From: an uncultured Ruminiclostridium sp.
Lineage (GTDB): Bacteria; Bacillota; Clostridia; Oscillospirales; Acutalibacteraceae
Length of the DNA: 64,000 nt
Assembly (NCBI GenBank): GCA_902490005.1
Contig: CABUCM010000005.1
Coordinates: 1 to 64,000 of the forward strand
Direction of reading: 5' to 3'
Position numbers and translations under genes: made by a program. The notes under the pieces are model-generated. The model had not been told where the DNA came from and did no database searches. It worked only from the letters and a program-made list of their open reading frames with translations. Positions 42,868 through 52,076 of this stretch are shown here, in pieces (position 1 is the first letter of the stretch; each line of letters opens with the position of its first letter).

Positions 42868-42941
42868 AGCCCGCGGCTAATTCTCTTTGCCGGGTAGTAA
42901 TTCATCCTTCGCCTTGCCCCCTTTCCATATCCTGTCTCAAA

Positions 42942-44204
42942 TTAAAATCCTCCTGTGCGCCTGTTGGCGAATACGATAAAATCCTCCTGTTCATCCCAAA
43001 GGGCGGTTGCCACGAAATACCGGATGTCATCCATCGCGTGGTCGTTCTCCTTCACTGGGGAATCCTTGTTTCCCGCAGGGTCCCAGCGGTATAAGCCGAA
43101 TTCCCGAATACTGTCCTTACAGGGCAGGCAGATTTCGATAGCGCCCTCCTTCAACGCGGTGGACACCTGGCGTATGCCATCCAGAACGCTGTTTTTTGCC
43201 GGGACCACCCGGTACTCTCCATGGCGGCGGATCACCTCCTGGAAGCTTGCCGCCGATGGGTCCACAATGACGCAGCGGGGCTTTCTGGTTCCAAGCAGGC
43301 CTATGAGCCCCTGATAATGCTCCTCGTCGGTTTTTGGGCCGCCGTCCCGCTTGGAATCATAGTAATACTCCTTCAGCCGGTACCATACGCCCTCCCGCCG
43401 TCCCCATAAACCAAAGGAGGCAGGGTTCACCGTTCCATAGTCGCAGGAAACGATAAACTCCTGAAAAGGGCCTTCCGGCGGCGGGAGGAACCTGCTTTTC
43501 TCCTCCATAAAGGGATAAACAAGCCCTTCGGCCGCCACCCATTTGCCCTCAATAAACCGCTGGTAAAAGCTGCCGGAATATAAGCCCTGATACCGCTCGA
43601 TCATTTTTTCGGAAAGGGAGGGGTTATCCTCCATGCGGAAATGGAGATAATAGGCGTTTTTTTCGTCCCGTTTTTGGATCCATTCCTCATAGAACCAGTG
43701 CCTGGGATGCTCCGGGTTGCAGTTAAACCAGAACTTAGACCCCTCTACCGAACACCGGGCCAGAGCCTGTTCAACAAAGGACCTGGGCATCAGCGCCACC
43801 TCGTCCAGCAAAATCCCCGCCAGGGTGATGCCCTGTATCATAGCCGACGCCCCTTCGTCCTTGCCCCCGAAAAGGTAAAACCGGTTGGTCCTGCCCTTTT
43901 GGGTCACCTCCAGCAGGTTTTCTCCCGCCTTTACCCGGACAGAAAACCCCAGCTCCTTTAAAATCGGCAGAATTGGCGTCACCAGGTTCCGTTTCAGGGA
44001 ACGTATGGTTTTGCCGCACAGGGCAAAGCTTTGCTGGTCGAACCGGTAAAAGCACCAGGCGAAAAAGGAAACCCCCATGCAAACGGTTTTGCCGCTTCGC
44101 ACGGCGCCGTCGCAAATCACCGCGTCGCAGCCGGCGTAGGGGCTGTTTTTGCACCACCAGGAAAGGGCTTGCAGCTGCCGGATAGAAAACTCCCGGAACT
44201 TCAA
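42942..44204 (-). CDS. Terminase large subunit (PBSX XtmB-like)
   Basis: A 420-residue packaging motor. The ATPase domain has Walker A GAVRSGKT and Walker B AGILLDEVALMP. The nuclease domain has VSCDYGTVNPASFGLW and RCVIVDPSAASF, with the acidic residues for DNA cutting. All catalytic motifs are present, so packaging should be possible. Its start overlaps the small subunit by four bases. Confidence 0.94.
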   Translation of the reverse strand: MKFREFSIRQLQALSWWCKNSPYAGCDAVICDGAVRSGKTVCMGVSFFAWCFYRFDQQSFALCGKTIRSLKRNLVTPILPILKELGFSVRVKAGENLLEVTQKGRTNRFYLFGGKDEGASAMIQGITLAGILLDEVALMPRSFVEQALARCSVEGSKFWFNCNPEHPRHWFYEEWIQKRDEKNAYYLHFRMEDNPSLSEKMIERYQGLYSGSFYQRFIEGKWVAAEGLVYPFMEEKSRFLPPPEGPFQEFIVSCDYGTVNPASFGLWGRREGVWYRLKEYYYDSKRDGGPKTDEEHYQGLIGLLGTRKPRCVIVDPSAASFQEVIRRHGEYRVVPAKNSVLDGIRQVSTALKEGAIEICLPCKDSIREFGLYRWDPAGNKDSPVKENDHAMDDIRYFVATALWDEQEDFIVFANRRTGGF

Positions 44205-44530
44205 GCTTTTTCCTCCTCCTTTTGCTGTTGCAGCAGCTTGGCGCTGTTTTCCAGCGCCTCATAAAAAGGAGGCGCTTCCGTTTCCCCCTGCCCGGTGATT
44301 TCTTCCAGCTTTTCCAAAGCCTTCAGCCGGTCAAAAAATTTAATTTCCATGGCGCCTTCTTTCATTCTGCGGATTTCCGCCACATTGAAAAAATTCATTT
44401 TCCCTAAGGCCCTGGGGTTTGGCTCCTCCATAAACAGCAATTTGATCGCGTCGGCGATGGAACCAAAAGCTAACTGCTGATAGCCCTGGTAAATCTCTTC
44501 CTTTATCTCGTTTTCCTTGTTAGAAAGCAT
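44201..44530 (-). CDS. Terminase small subunit-like protein
   Basis: A 109-residue helical protein (NEIKEEIYQGYQQLAFGSIADAIKLLF, MNFFNVAEIRRMKEGAMEIKFFDRLKALEKLEEI) directly before the large terminase gene. It is shorter than XtmA and lacks an obvious N-terminal helix-turn-helix, so specific DNA recognition may be weak or lost. GGAGGT precedes the ATG. No clear promoter is seen in the 180 bases upstream. Confidence 0.7.
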   Translation of the reverse strand: MLSNKENEIKEEIYQGYQQLAFGSIADAIKLLFMEEPNPRALGKMNFFNVAEIRRMKEGAMEIKFFDRLKALEKLEEITGQGETEAPPFYEALENSAKLLQQQKEEEKA

Positions 44531-44719
44531 GTCGCACCTCCGTCCTTTCCAACCCTAGGTTTCCGCCGGCGGTTTTTGCCCTAAAGTTCCGAAGCCGCCG
44601 AAAAAATCCTAAAAAAGAAATTTTGCTATTCATTCCGGCTGAGAGGCCCCGCCTTCAAGGAATTTTTTAAGCGCGGTTCCACCTTAGAAACCACGAAGAG
44701 CCATTTAGGCGCAAAAAAA

Positions 44720-44746
44720 GAGCCACGGAATCAAATTCCGTGGCTC
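44720..44746. terminator. Intrinsic terminator of the htrA operon
   Basis: Stem GAGCCACGGAAT/ATTCCGTGGCTC with a CAA loop. On the reverse strand it is followed by a run of seven T. The 180 bases between it and the phage locus contain no gene. Confidence 0.88.
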
Positions 44747-44761
44747 CGCCTGTTTTATTTT

Positions 44762-46672
44762 TTACGGGGCTTCCGAAGAAACCGCGCTTTGCGTCTCTCC
44801 CTTATCCTCTAACAGCGTGACCTCGATTTCAAAGGTCCTGGCTTTCTGGTCCCCGCTTGCCTGGCGATAGATGCTCAGTTTCACCTTATCTCCCGCCTTA
44901 AACTTTTCCAGTTGGCTGTACAAGCTATTGGAGGTGGTGGTTTCCACTCCGTTGATGGCGGTAATAATATCCCCGATTTCCGCGCCTTTCCCAGGCAGCT
45001 CGCTGTCGTCGGAAAACCCGACGATCACCAAGCCCTGGGGCACGTTATACATCTGCGCCTCATAGGAGGACAGGCTGCGTATGGTGATGCCCAGCCGCAC
45101 CCGGTCGGACACATAACCATTTTTGACGATGTCGTTGATGACATCCTTGGCGATGTTGGTGGGAATGGCAAAGCAGATGCCCTCGATCTCGGTAGTAGTT
45201 ATCTTTGCGGCGTTAATGCCCACGACCTGCCCGTAAAGGTTCAGAAGGGCGCCGCCGGAGCTGCCTGGGTTAATGGCGGCGTCGGTCTGGATATACTGCA
45301 TATTGATGGAGGACATGGTCACCGTGCGGTTCACGGCGGAAACCATACCCTTTGTCAGGGTATTGGTAAAATTCTCTCCCGCTACGCCTGGATTTCCCAG
45401 AGAAAGCACCGTATCCCCCACCTTCAGCTGGTCGGAATCCGCGAACTCCGCGGGAGTCAGGCCGGTGGCGTTAATTTTCAGTACCGCGATATCCGTCCGC
45501 TTGTCATAGCCGACGATCTGGGCCGGATATTCCTTATCCTCTTCATTTTCATCCCGGCCTGTGAATACCACCTTTACCGGGTACTGGTTGGAATCCCCCA
45601 CCACGTGGGAATTGGTGACGATATAGCCGTCCTCAGAAAACACGATGCCGGACCCGGAACTGATGGGGCTGTCGGTCAGGTCGGAGCCCTGGCCGTAGGT
45701 GACCACCGCCACCACGCTGTGCTTCACTTTTTCATAGACCTGGTTGGGGGTCATCATGCCGTCCTGGGGAATTTCCTCGATCTCCAGCAGCTTTTGGTCA
45801 TCCTGCGGGGCCGGCGCGGAAGAACTTGTCTGCGGCGGCCCCCCGGCGCCCTGGCCGAACCAGCCGGAGGCCAGACCCACGCTGTAAAGAACCATGGCCG
45901 CCCCCAGCAGAACCAGCACGACGCCGATCACCCACAGGAACACCTTGGTTTTCTTATTCATTTTCTTTTTTTCCGGCGGCTCCGGGGGTTGGCTCTCCGG
46001 CGGCTGGGTTACCGGGGGCTGAGGCGGAACCACAGGCTCCGCGGCCGGAACCGGCGGCTGAGGCCGGTACCCCTGATAACCTGGCTGCCCCTGATAATAG
46101 CCGGGCCGCGGGGGATAGCCATAGGGCGCCTGATTGTGATAAGGATTGGGCGCCTGATAAGGCGGCCTGCCGTAATAATTAGGCGGTGTTTGTCTTTGCT
46201 GGGGATACCAGCCTGCATATTGATTCTGGCCATACACGGGCTGCTGGGGCGCCTGGTAATACGGCGCCTGCCTGCCGGGATCCGGCGCTGGCGGCGGAGG
46301 GGCCTGATCCCCTTGCCGGGTAAATTCCGGCTCTGAGGAGGAAGGCCAAAAGCCCGATGAAGGCGCATCCTTTGCCGGCTCCCCGGCCGGGGCTTCTTCC
46401 TCCCGGGCTTCCAAGGCAGACGGCTCATCCCCAGGCTGGCTGTGGGATAATGCCGGCTCTTCCCATGGGGCCTCCTGGGGTTCTTCCGGTTCTTCCGCAA
46501 AAGGCGGCGGGTTCGGCGCCTCCGGTTCATCAGCCATTGGGGAACCGGAAGAGGATGAAATCTCCCTGTCACCCTCGCCTACGGACGCGGCCTCCTCCTG
46601 AGCGGTTTCAGGCCCGGTTACCGTTTCTTCCCCAAGCCCGCTGGAATTTTCCGGCCATTCTCTATCCGTCAT
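44762..46672 (-). CDS. htrA: HtrA/DegP-type serine protease with a long disordered N-terminus
   Basis: A 636-residue membrane-anchored protease. Residues 1-235 are a low-complexity cytoplasmic tail, first acidic/proline (1-120), then rich in Pro, Tyr and Gln (120-235). One transmembrane helix follows (about 243-265). The outer protease domain has the full triad: His356 (TNSHVV), Asp394 (RTDIAVL) and Ser472 (GSSGGA). A PDZ domain (about 525-620) ends the protein. HtrA removes misfolded envelope proteins. It is downstream of a two-component system, as in the CssRS-HtrA stress circuit. Confidence 0.93.
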   Translation of the reverse strand: MTDREWPENSSGLGEETVTGPETAQEEAASVGEGDREISSSSGSPMADEPEAPNPPPFAEEPEEPQEAPWEEPALSHSQPGDEPSALEAREEEAPAGEPAKDAPSSGFWPSSSEPEFTRQGDQAPPPPAPDPGRQAPYYQAPQQPVYGQNQYAGWYPQQRQTPPNYYGRPPYQAPNPYHNQAPYGYPPRPGYYQGQPGYQGYRPQPPVPAAEPVVPPQPPVTQPPESQPPEPPEKKKMNKKTKVFLWVIGVVLVLLGAAMVLYSVGLASGWFGQGAGGPPQTSSSAPAPQDDQKLLEIEEIPQDGMMTPNQVYEKVKHSVVAVVTYGQGSDLTDSPISSGSGIVFSEDGYIVTNSHVVGDSNQYPVKVVFTGRDENEEDKEYPAQIVGYDKRTDIAVLKINATGLTPAEFADSDQLKVGDTVLSLGNPGVAGENFTNTLTKGMVSAVNRTVTMSSINMQYIQTDAAINPGSSGGALLNLYGQVVGINAAKITTTEIEGICFAIPTNIAKDVINDIVKNGYVSDRVRLGITIRSLSSYEAQMYNVPQGLVIVGFSDDSELPGKGAEIGDIITAINGVETTTSNSLYSQLEKFKAGDKVKLSIYRQASGDQKARTFEIEVTLLEDKGETQSAVSSEAP

Positions 46673-46693
46673 GATAACACTCCTTGCTGTATT

Positions 46694-48163
46694 TTATTCG
46701 GTCAATAGCGGTGGTTGTTCCTCCGGCTGTTTTGGCAGCCAGAATTCAAACTCACAGTACTCGCCTTCCACGCTGCTGACGGTGATGTCGCCGCCATGGA
46801 GTTTAATAATGGTCCTTACAATATAAAGTCCCAAGCCCATACCGTTTTTATCCATGCTTCTGGACTTATCGGTCTTATAAAACTTATCGAAAATCAACGG
46901 GATCTCGTCGGCGGAAATTCCCTGGCCGCTGTTTCTGATCTTGATGACGGCCTTTGTGCCTTTATCCAAAATCCGCGCATCGATATATCCCTGCGGGTTG
47001 ACGAACTTCACGGCGTTTTCCACCAGATTATAAACCACCTGGTGAATCATATCCGGATCGCCCTCCACAAAAATAGCGGGAGCGTCCTCCAGGCCCCGGA
47101 TCTCCACCTCTTTTTTCTCGATGCTGTCCTCAAAGGTAATCATGACCGACAGGACAATATCCCTCAGTTCAAAGCAGGTTTTGTTCATCCGCAGCTCGCC
47201 GTTGTCGATTCTGGAAAGATCCAGCATGGTTTTCACCAGCCGGGAAAGCCGTTTCACCTCATCGGACACGATCTTCAAATAATAATTCTGCTTATCCGGC
47301 GGAATGGTGCCGTCTAAAATGCCGTCGATAAAGCCGGCGATGGTCGTCATCGGCGTTTTTAATTCATGGGAAACATTGGCGATAAAGCTTCTTCTGGTGC
47401 CCTCGGAGGAAGACAGGGAAGCCGCCATATTGTTAAACGCCACGGCCAGTTCTCCAATCTCATCGTCGCTGGTCACCGGCACGCGCCTTGAGAAATCCCC
47501 GGAGCCAAAGCACCGGGCGGCTTCCGCCATTTCCCGCAGAGGACGCACCATTTTATATGAGAACAGGCCCACGGCAAAAAAGGAAATGGTCAGCGCCGCG
47601 ATAGCGGCGAACAGGAACATCTTCAGCACATCGTTTCGGAACGCGGTGAGATAAAACGCGTTCGTGGAAGTGAACACCGCGCCCACCTGGACGCCCCCCT
47701 CCGTCGCCACCGGCACCCCCACGGTAAAATGGGAATAGGGGTATATCCCGCCCAGATTGCTGGTGCTGACAAAGCCGTTGTTCAGCACCTCTTTCATAAT
47801 GGGATCGGGAACGTTCTGTTTGGTGTGGACGCAGTCGTCTCCTTCCGAACAGAGAAGGGTTCTCCCTTGGGCGTCCGTGACGAAAATATCAGCGTTGCTG
47901 GAATCGGAGAAGGTGCTTAAAAAGCCCTGAAGCACATACCGGTTTGAAATATAATAAGCGCCGCTGTCCGCGTCCTCCACCAGGCTTTTCTGCGTCAGGG
48001 CAGCGATGCTCTCGGCGTTCCGGCGTAAAAGCTCGTTTTTGTCGTTCTGCCAGTATTGGGAGATGAAAAACAAGAGCATGGTCCCCAGCAGCAAAAAGCT
48101 GATCAGGACGATAGACATGCTGACCTGAAGGTACTTTTTAAATAAAGTCTTATGCGCGGCCAA
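46694..48163 (-). CDS. Sensor histidine kinase with HAMP domain
   Basis: A 489-residue kinase: helix 1 (about 13-36), an external sensor (about 37-178; NADIFVTDAQGRTLLC, GVPVATEGGVQVGAVFTST, resembling a Cache/PAS-like fold) and helix 2 (180-203). HAMP (about 204-256) leads to the phosphoacceptor SHELKTPMT (His266). The ATPase part has ENAVKFVNPQGYI, GQGISADEIPLIFDKFYK and NGMGLGLYIV. It abuts the response regulator gene. The signal is probably cell-envelope stress, judged from the htrA neighbour. Confidence 0.93.
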   Translation of the reverse strand: MAAHKTLFKKYLQVSMSIVLISFLLLGTMLLFFISQYWQNDKNELLRRNAESIAALTQKSLVEDADSGAYYISNRYVLQGFLSTFSDSSNADIFVTDAQGRTLLCSEGDDCVHTKQNVPDPIMKEVLNNGFVSTSNLGGIYPYSHFTVGVPVATEGGVQVGAVFTSTNAFYLTAFRNDVLKMFLFAAIAALTISFFAVGLFSYKMVRPLREMAEAARCFGSGDFSRRVPVTSDDEIGELAVAFNNMAASLSSSEGTRRSFIANVSHELKTPMTTIAGFIDGILDGTIPPDKQNYYLKIVSDEVKRLSRLVKTMLDLSRIDNGELRMNKTCFELRDIVLSVMITFEDSIEKKEVEIRGLEDAPAIFVEGDPDMIHQVVYNLVENAVKFVNPQGYIDARILDKGTKAVIKIRNSGQGISADEIPLIFDKFYKTDKSRSMDKNGMGLGLYIVRTIIKLHGGDITVSSVEGEYCEFEFWLPKQPEEQPPLLTE

Positions 48164-48853
48164 TTATTCCTTCACCTCGAACTTGTAACCCACACCCCAA
48201 ACCGTTTTCAGCGCCCATTTATCAGAAACGCCTTCCAGCTTTTCTCTTAGGCGTTTCACGTGAACGTCTACCGTGCGGCTGTCGCCGTAATAGTCAAAGC
48301 CCCAAACCTCATCCAGAAGCTGGTCCCGGGTAAATACCCGATTGGGGTTGCTGGCCAGGTGGTAAATCAGCTCCATCTCCTTAGGAGGCGTATCCACCTG
48401 CACGCCGTTTACCTTCAGCTCATAGTTGGTCAGGTTGATGGACAGCTTATCATATTTTACTTCCTTTACCGCTTCTCCCTGGTTTTGGCCGGTACGGCGC
48501 AGCACCGCTTTAATCCGGGCCACCACCTCCTTGGTTTCAAACGGCTTGACGATGTAGTCGTCGGCCCCCAGTTCCAGGCCTAACACCTTATCGAACACCT
48601 CGCCCTTGGCGGTAAGCATAATAATCGGCACTTGAGATTTTTTCCGGATTTCACGGCAAACCTGCCAGCCATCCAGCTGGGGCAGCATGATATCCAGCAG
48701 AATCAACTCCGGGTCCTCCCGCTCGTTTAATTCCACCGCTTCCTTACCGTCGTTGGCGATCACCACCTGATAGCCTTCCTTTTCCAGGTAAAGGCGAAGC
48801 AATTCGCATATATTCTTATCGTCGTCAACGACCATAATCTTGCCTAATTCCAT
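48164..48853 (-). CDS. OmpR-family response regulator
   Basis: A 229-residue regulator. The receiver domain has VVDDDKN, the phosphorylation site LLDIMLP (Asp54) and MLTAKG. The C-terminal winged helix has KEMELIYHLASNPNRVFTRDQLLDEVWGFDYYGDSRTVDVHVKRLREKL. It is first in the regulator-kinase-htrA operon. AAAGGAGAG precedes the ATG. Confidence 0.95.
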   Translation of the reverse strand: MELGKIMVVDDDKNICELLRLYLEKEGYQVVIANDGKEAVELNEREDPELILLDIMLPQLDGWQVCREIRKKSQVPIIMLTAKGEVFDKVLGLELGADDYIVKPFETKEVVARIKAVLRRTGQNQGEAVKEVKYDKLSINLTNYELKVNGVQVDTPPKEMELIYHLASNPNRVFTRDQLLDEVWGFDYYGDSRTVDVHVKRLREKLEGVSDKWALKTVWGVGYKFEVKE

Positions 48854-48899
48854 TAAAATCTCTCCTTTAATGTGATTTTAGCTAAATATTATCAGACTA

Positions 48900-48905
48900 A
48901 TTATA
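48900..48905 (-). promoter_or_regulatory. Putative -10 of the regulator-kinase-htrA operon
   Basis: TATAAT on the reverse strand, 47 bases before the regulator start. The -35 position is weak (ACCATT), which would suit activated transcription. Confidence 0.4.
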
Positions 48906-49002
48906 GTACAAAGCTGTCTTTAAATGGTGAACATTTTCTGAACCGAATCTGATTTTTTCGTGTTTTTCCGGCCTTCCAGGCCAAGCGTACGTGCCCAAAA
49001 GA

Positions 49003-49037
49003 AGAACCGCGGTTCCCAGTTTGGAAACCGCGGTTCT
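49003..49037. terminator. Intrinsic terminator of the arginine operon
   Basis: Stem AGAACCGCGGTT/AACCGCGGTTCT with an 11-base loop, beginning 13 bases after the argF stop on the reverse strand. Confidence 0.82.
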
Positions 49038-49049
49038 ATTAAGATCCAA

Positions 49050-49961
49050 TCAAGCCTTATCCGCCATCAGCTGCACCATGACAGCCTTTTGCGCGTGAAG
49101 GCGGTTTTCCGCCTCCTCAAAAATCTCCGCCCCGTGGGCTTCAAACACCTCGGCGGTGATTTCCTCCCCGCGGTGGGCAGGCAGGCAGTGCTGCACCATG
49201 GCGTCCTTGTGGGCCGCCGCCATCAGCTGTCCGTTGATCTGATACCCGGCGAAGGCCTTTTTCCGTTTCTCCGCTTCCTCTTCCTGGCCCATGGAAGCCC
49301 AAACGTCGGTAATAATCACGTCCGCGTCCTTCGCCGCCTCCAAGGGAGCCCTGCAAAGGGTAAAGCAATCGTATTCCTTGGCGAAATCCAGCACCCTGGA
49401 ATCCGGGTCATAGCCCTCCGGACAAGCGACGGACACCGTCATGCCGGTTTTCAGGCCGCCCACGATCAGGGAATTCATCATATTGTTGCCGTCGCCGATA
49501 AAGCACATTTTCAGGCCTTCCAGCTTGCCCTTGACCTCCCGTATGGTCATCAAATCCGCTAGCACCTGGCAGGGATGGCAGAAATCGGTCAGGCCGTTGA
49601 TGATGGGAATATCGCCGTACTCCGCCAGGGCTTCCACTTCGCTTTGCGCAAAGGTGCGGATCATAATCCCATCCAAGTAACGGGAAAGCACTCTGGCGGT
49701 GTCCTCAACCGGCTCGCCTCTGCCGATCTGCATATCCTTGGCGGAAAGGAAGATGGGCATACCTCCTAGCTGGTACATTCCCACCTCAAAAGACACCCTG
49801 GTCCGGGTGGAGGATTTCTGGAAAATCATGCCCAGGGTTTTTCCCGCCAGGCGCTTATGCTCAATGCCGTGCTTCAGCTCGTATTTCAGCTGGTCCGCCA
49901 GATTCAGGGTATCCACGATTTCCTGGCTGCTCCAATCCAGAAGCTTTAATAAATGTTTCAT
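49050..49961 (-). CDS. argF: Ornithine carbamoyltransferase
   Basis: A 303-residue enzyme forming citrulline from ornithine and carbamoyl phosphate. It has the carbamoyl phosphate site SSTRTRVSFEVG, the ornithine-specific FCHPCQVLADL and HCLPAHRGEEIT. The last gene of the arginine operon, it starts five bases after argD with GGAGGG upstream. Confidence 0.96.
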   Translation of the reverse strand: MKHLLKLLDWSSQEIVDTLNLADQLKYELKHGIEHKRLAGKTLGMIFQKSSTRTRVSFEVGMYQLGGMPIFLSAKDMQIGRGEPVEDTARVLSRYLDGIMIRTFAQSEVEALAEYGDIPIINGLTDFCHPCQVLADLMTIREVKGKLEGLKMCFIGDGNNMMNSLIVGGLKTGMTVSVACPEGYDPDSRVLDFAKEYDCFTLCRAPLEAAKDADVIITDVWASMGQEEEAEKRKKAFAGYQINGQLMAAAHKDAMVQHCLPAHRGEEITAEVFEAHGAEIFEEAENRLHAQKAVMVQLMADKA

Positions 49962-49965
49962 TGAT

Positions 49966-51144
49966 TTAACCCTCCAAAATCGATTTTTCTAAAATCTCAA
50001 GGCCCCGGTCGATCTCCTCATAGGAAATATTCAGCGGCGGCAGCAGACGGATCACTGTTTTCGCCGTCAGCACCAGCAGCCCGTTTTTCACACAGCGGCC
50101 GGCAACCACCTTGGCGTTGTCCTTTTCCAGCACGATACCGATCATCATGCCCATGCCCCGCAGCGCCTGCACTCCTGCCATTTTGCTGATCTTTTCCCGG
50201 AAATATTCCCCTTTTTCATTTACTGATTGTAAAAATTTATCATTTGCTACTCTTTGTAAAACTTCAAGCCCGCCGGCGCAGGCCACCGGGTTCCCGCCGA
50301 AGGTGGTGCCGTGCATACCGGCGCCCAGCACCTCTCCCAGATGGGAGGCGCATAGGCAGGCGCCAATAGGCAGGCCTCCTCCCAGGCCCTTGGCGGTAGT
50401 GACCACATCCGGGGTGATCCCATACTGCTCATAGCAGTAAAGGGAGCCGGTCCTGCCCACCCCTGTCTGTACTTCGTCGATCATCAGCAGCAGGTCCTTT
50501 TCCTTGCAAAGGGCGGAAACCTTTTCTACAAATTCCTTCTTCAGTGGCATGACGCCGCCCTCGCCCTGAATCAATTCTATCATCACGGCGCAGGTGTTGC
50601 CGGTGACGCAGGACAGCAGGCTTTCAAAATCATTGGCCTTGGCATAGGAGAAGCCCTCGGTAAAGGGCCAGAAATACCGGTGGTATTCCTCCTGGCCGGT
50701 GGCCGCTAAGGTAGTCACCGTACGGCCGTGAAAGGAATTTACCAGGGTGACGATATCCGTCCGCTGGGCTCCGTACCGGTCGGCGCTGTATTTCCTGGCC
50801 AGCTTGATCGCGCACTCGTTGGCCTCCGCGCCGGAATTGCAGAAAAACACCTTTCCAAAGCCGGTGAGCCTGCAAAGCTCCGCCGCCAGCTTTGTCTGAA
50901 CCGGGGAATAGTAAAGGTTGCTCATATGCTGAATGGCGCCGGCCTGCCTGGATACCGCGCTCACCCAGCCGTCATCGCAGTAGCCCAGGCTGTTGACGCC
51001 GATGCCGCTGGTGAAGTCGATGTATTCCTTACCCTCGGTATCCACCGCCACGGCGCCCTTGCCGGAGACCAAAGCCACCGGGAACCGGCCGTAGGTAGGC
51101 ATCAGGTAGTCGCGCTCCTGGTTCTTGACTTCCTCAAAATTCAT
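49966..51144 (-). CDS. argD: Acetylornithine aminotransferase
   Basis: A 392-residue PLP enzyme of aminotransferase class III. Motifs are FTSGIGVNSLGY, FFCNSGAEANECAIKLAR, FHGRTVTTLAATGQ, LLMIDEVQTGVGRTG, the PLP lysine in TTAKGLGGGLPIGA, and GMHGTTFGGNPVACA. I prefer the ATG at 51144, because GGAAAG lies ten bases before it; a GTG three codons upstream is directly against that site. Confidence 0.95.
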   Translation of the reverse strand: MNFEEVKNQERDYLMPTYGRFPVALVSGKGAVAVDTEGKEYIDFTSGIGVNSLGYCDDGWVSAVSRQAGAIQHMSNLYYSPVQTKLAAELCRLTGFGKVFFCNSGAEANECAIKLARKYSADRYGAQRTDIVTLVNSFHGRTVTTLAATGQEEYHRYFWPFTEGFSYAKANDFESLLSCVTGNTCAVMIELIQGEGGVMPLKKEFVEKVSALCKEKDLLLMIDEVQTGVGRTGSLYCYEQYGITPDVVTTAKGLGGGLPIGACLCASHLGEVLGAGMHGTTFGGNPVACAGGLEVLQRVANDKFLQSVNEKGEYFREKISKMAGVQALRGMGMMIGIVLEKDNAKVVAGRCVKNGLLVLTAKTVIRLLPPLNISYEEIDRGLEILEKSILEG

Positions 51145-51173
51145 ATTGCTCACTCTTTCCTAAAATTGGCTGA

Positions 51174-52031
51174 TTAATAAAACATGGTGCCGATGCCCTC
51201 GTCGGAGAACAGCTCGATCAGAATAGAGTGGCTGATTCTTCCGTCAATAATGTGGGCCCTGCCCACGCCCTGGCGCACCGCGTCCACACAGCAATCGATT
51301 TTGGGGATCATGCCCCCGCTGATAATTTTTTCTTTTTTCAGCATGGGGACCTCGCTGACATTGACCACCGGGATCAGGGTGCTTTCGTCGTCCTTATCCC
51401 GCAGCAGGCCCTTGACGTCGGTCATTAAAATCAGCTTCAGCGCCCCCATCTTAGCGGCGATACTGGCCGCCGCCACATCGGCGTTGATGTTGTAGGTTTC
51501 CCCGTGATAGCCGCCCGCGATGGTGGAAATCACCGGGATATACCCCTTTTCCACCGCGTCGTTAATCACATCCGCGTTTACGCTGGTAATCTCTCCCACA
51601 AAGCCCAGATCCTCCGCGGCGATTTTCTTCTCCGCCATGAGCATCCGGTTATCCAAGCCGCACAGGCCCAGCGCCCGGCCGCCAAGCTGCTCCAGCAGCT
51701 TTACCAGGTCCTTGTTTACTTTGCCCGCCAGCACCATCTGCACAATGTCTATGGTTTCCTCGTCGGTATAGCGCATGCCGTTGATAAACTTGCTTTCCTT
51801 GCCGATCTTTTTCAGCATGCCGCTGATCTCCGGGCCGCCGCCATGAACCAAAACCACGTTGATGCCTACCAGCTGCATCAGCACGATATCCCGCATCATG
51901 GCGTCCTTCAATTCCTCGTTAATCATGGCGTTGCCGCCGTATTTCACCACGATGGTTTTTCCCGCCAGCTTCTGAATATAGGGCAGCGCCTGTACCAGCA
52001 CGTTTGCCCGGTCTGTAATTGGAATTTCCAT
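51174..52031 (-). CDS. argB: N-acetylglutamate kinase
   Basis: A 285-residue amino acid kinase: VVKYGGNAMINEELK, VLVHGGGPEISGML and FINGMRYTDEETIDIVQMVL, then NINADVAAASIAAKMGALKLILMTDVKGLL and SGGMIPKIDCCVDAV. The N-terminal helix suggests the feedback-inhibited hexameric type, which is consistent with the cyclic pathway using ArgJ. Confidence 0.96.
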   Translation of the reverse strand: MEIPITDRANVLVQALPYIQKLAGKTIVVKYGGNAMINEELKDAMMRDIVLMQLVGINVVLVHGGGPEISGMLKKIGKESKFINGMRYTDEETIDIVQMVLAGKVNKDLVKLLEQLGGRALGLCGLDNRMLMAEKKIAAEDLGFVGEITSVNADVINDAVEKGYIPVISTIAGGYHGETYNINADVAAASIAAKMGALKLILMTDVKGLLRDKDDESTLIPVVNVSEVPMLKKEKIISGGMIPKIDCCVDAVRQGVGRAHIIDGRISHSILIELFSDEGIGTMFY

Positions 52032-52076
52032 ATTCCCTTCACGCCCGTTTCCCTGTAAATTTTATATTTTCAAAGA

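Larger units (their letters stand above)
32010..44530 (-). mobile_element. PBSX-like phage particle locus, probably domesticated
   Basis: Nineteen consecutive - strand genes run from small terminase to a short tail-fibre-like protein in the order of the Bacillus PBSX late operon. Many overlap by ATGA. Present are the packaging motor, portal, prohead protease, capsid, connectors, sheath, tube, LysM/hub, baseplate J and wedge proteins. Absent are integrase, repressor, replication genes, holin/endolysin and any tape measure gene. No att repeats or tRNA are seen at the borders. Base composition matches the host. All frames are intact, which suggests selection for a function. Confidence 0.85.

Noticed and set aside
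49003..49037. Operator of the arginine operon
   Set aside because: The inverted repeat lies just after argF at the end of the cluster, where a terminator is expected.
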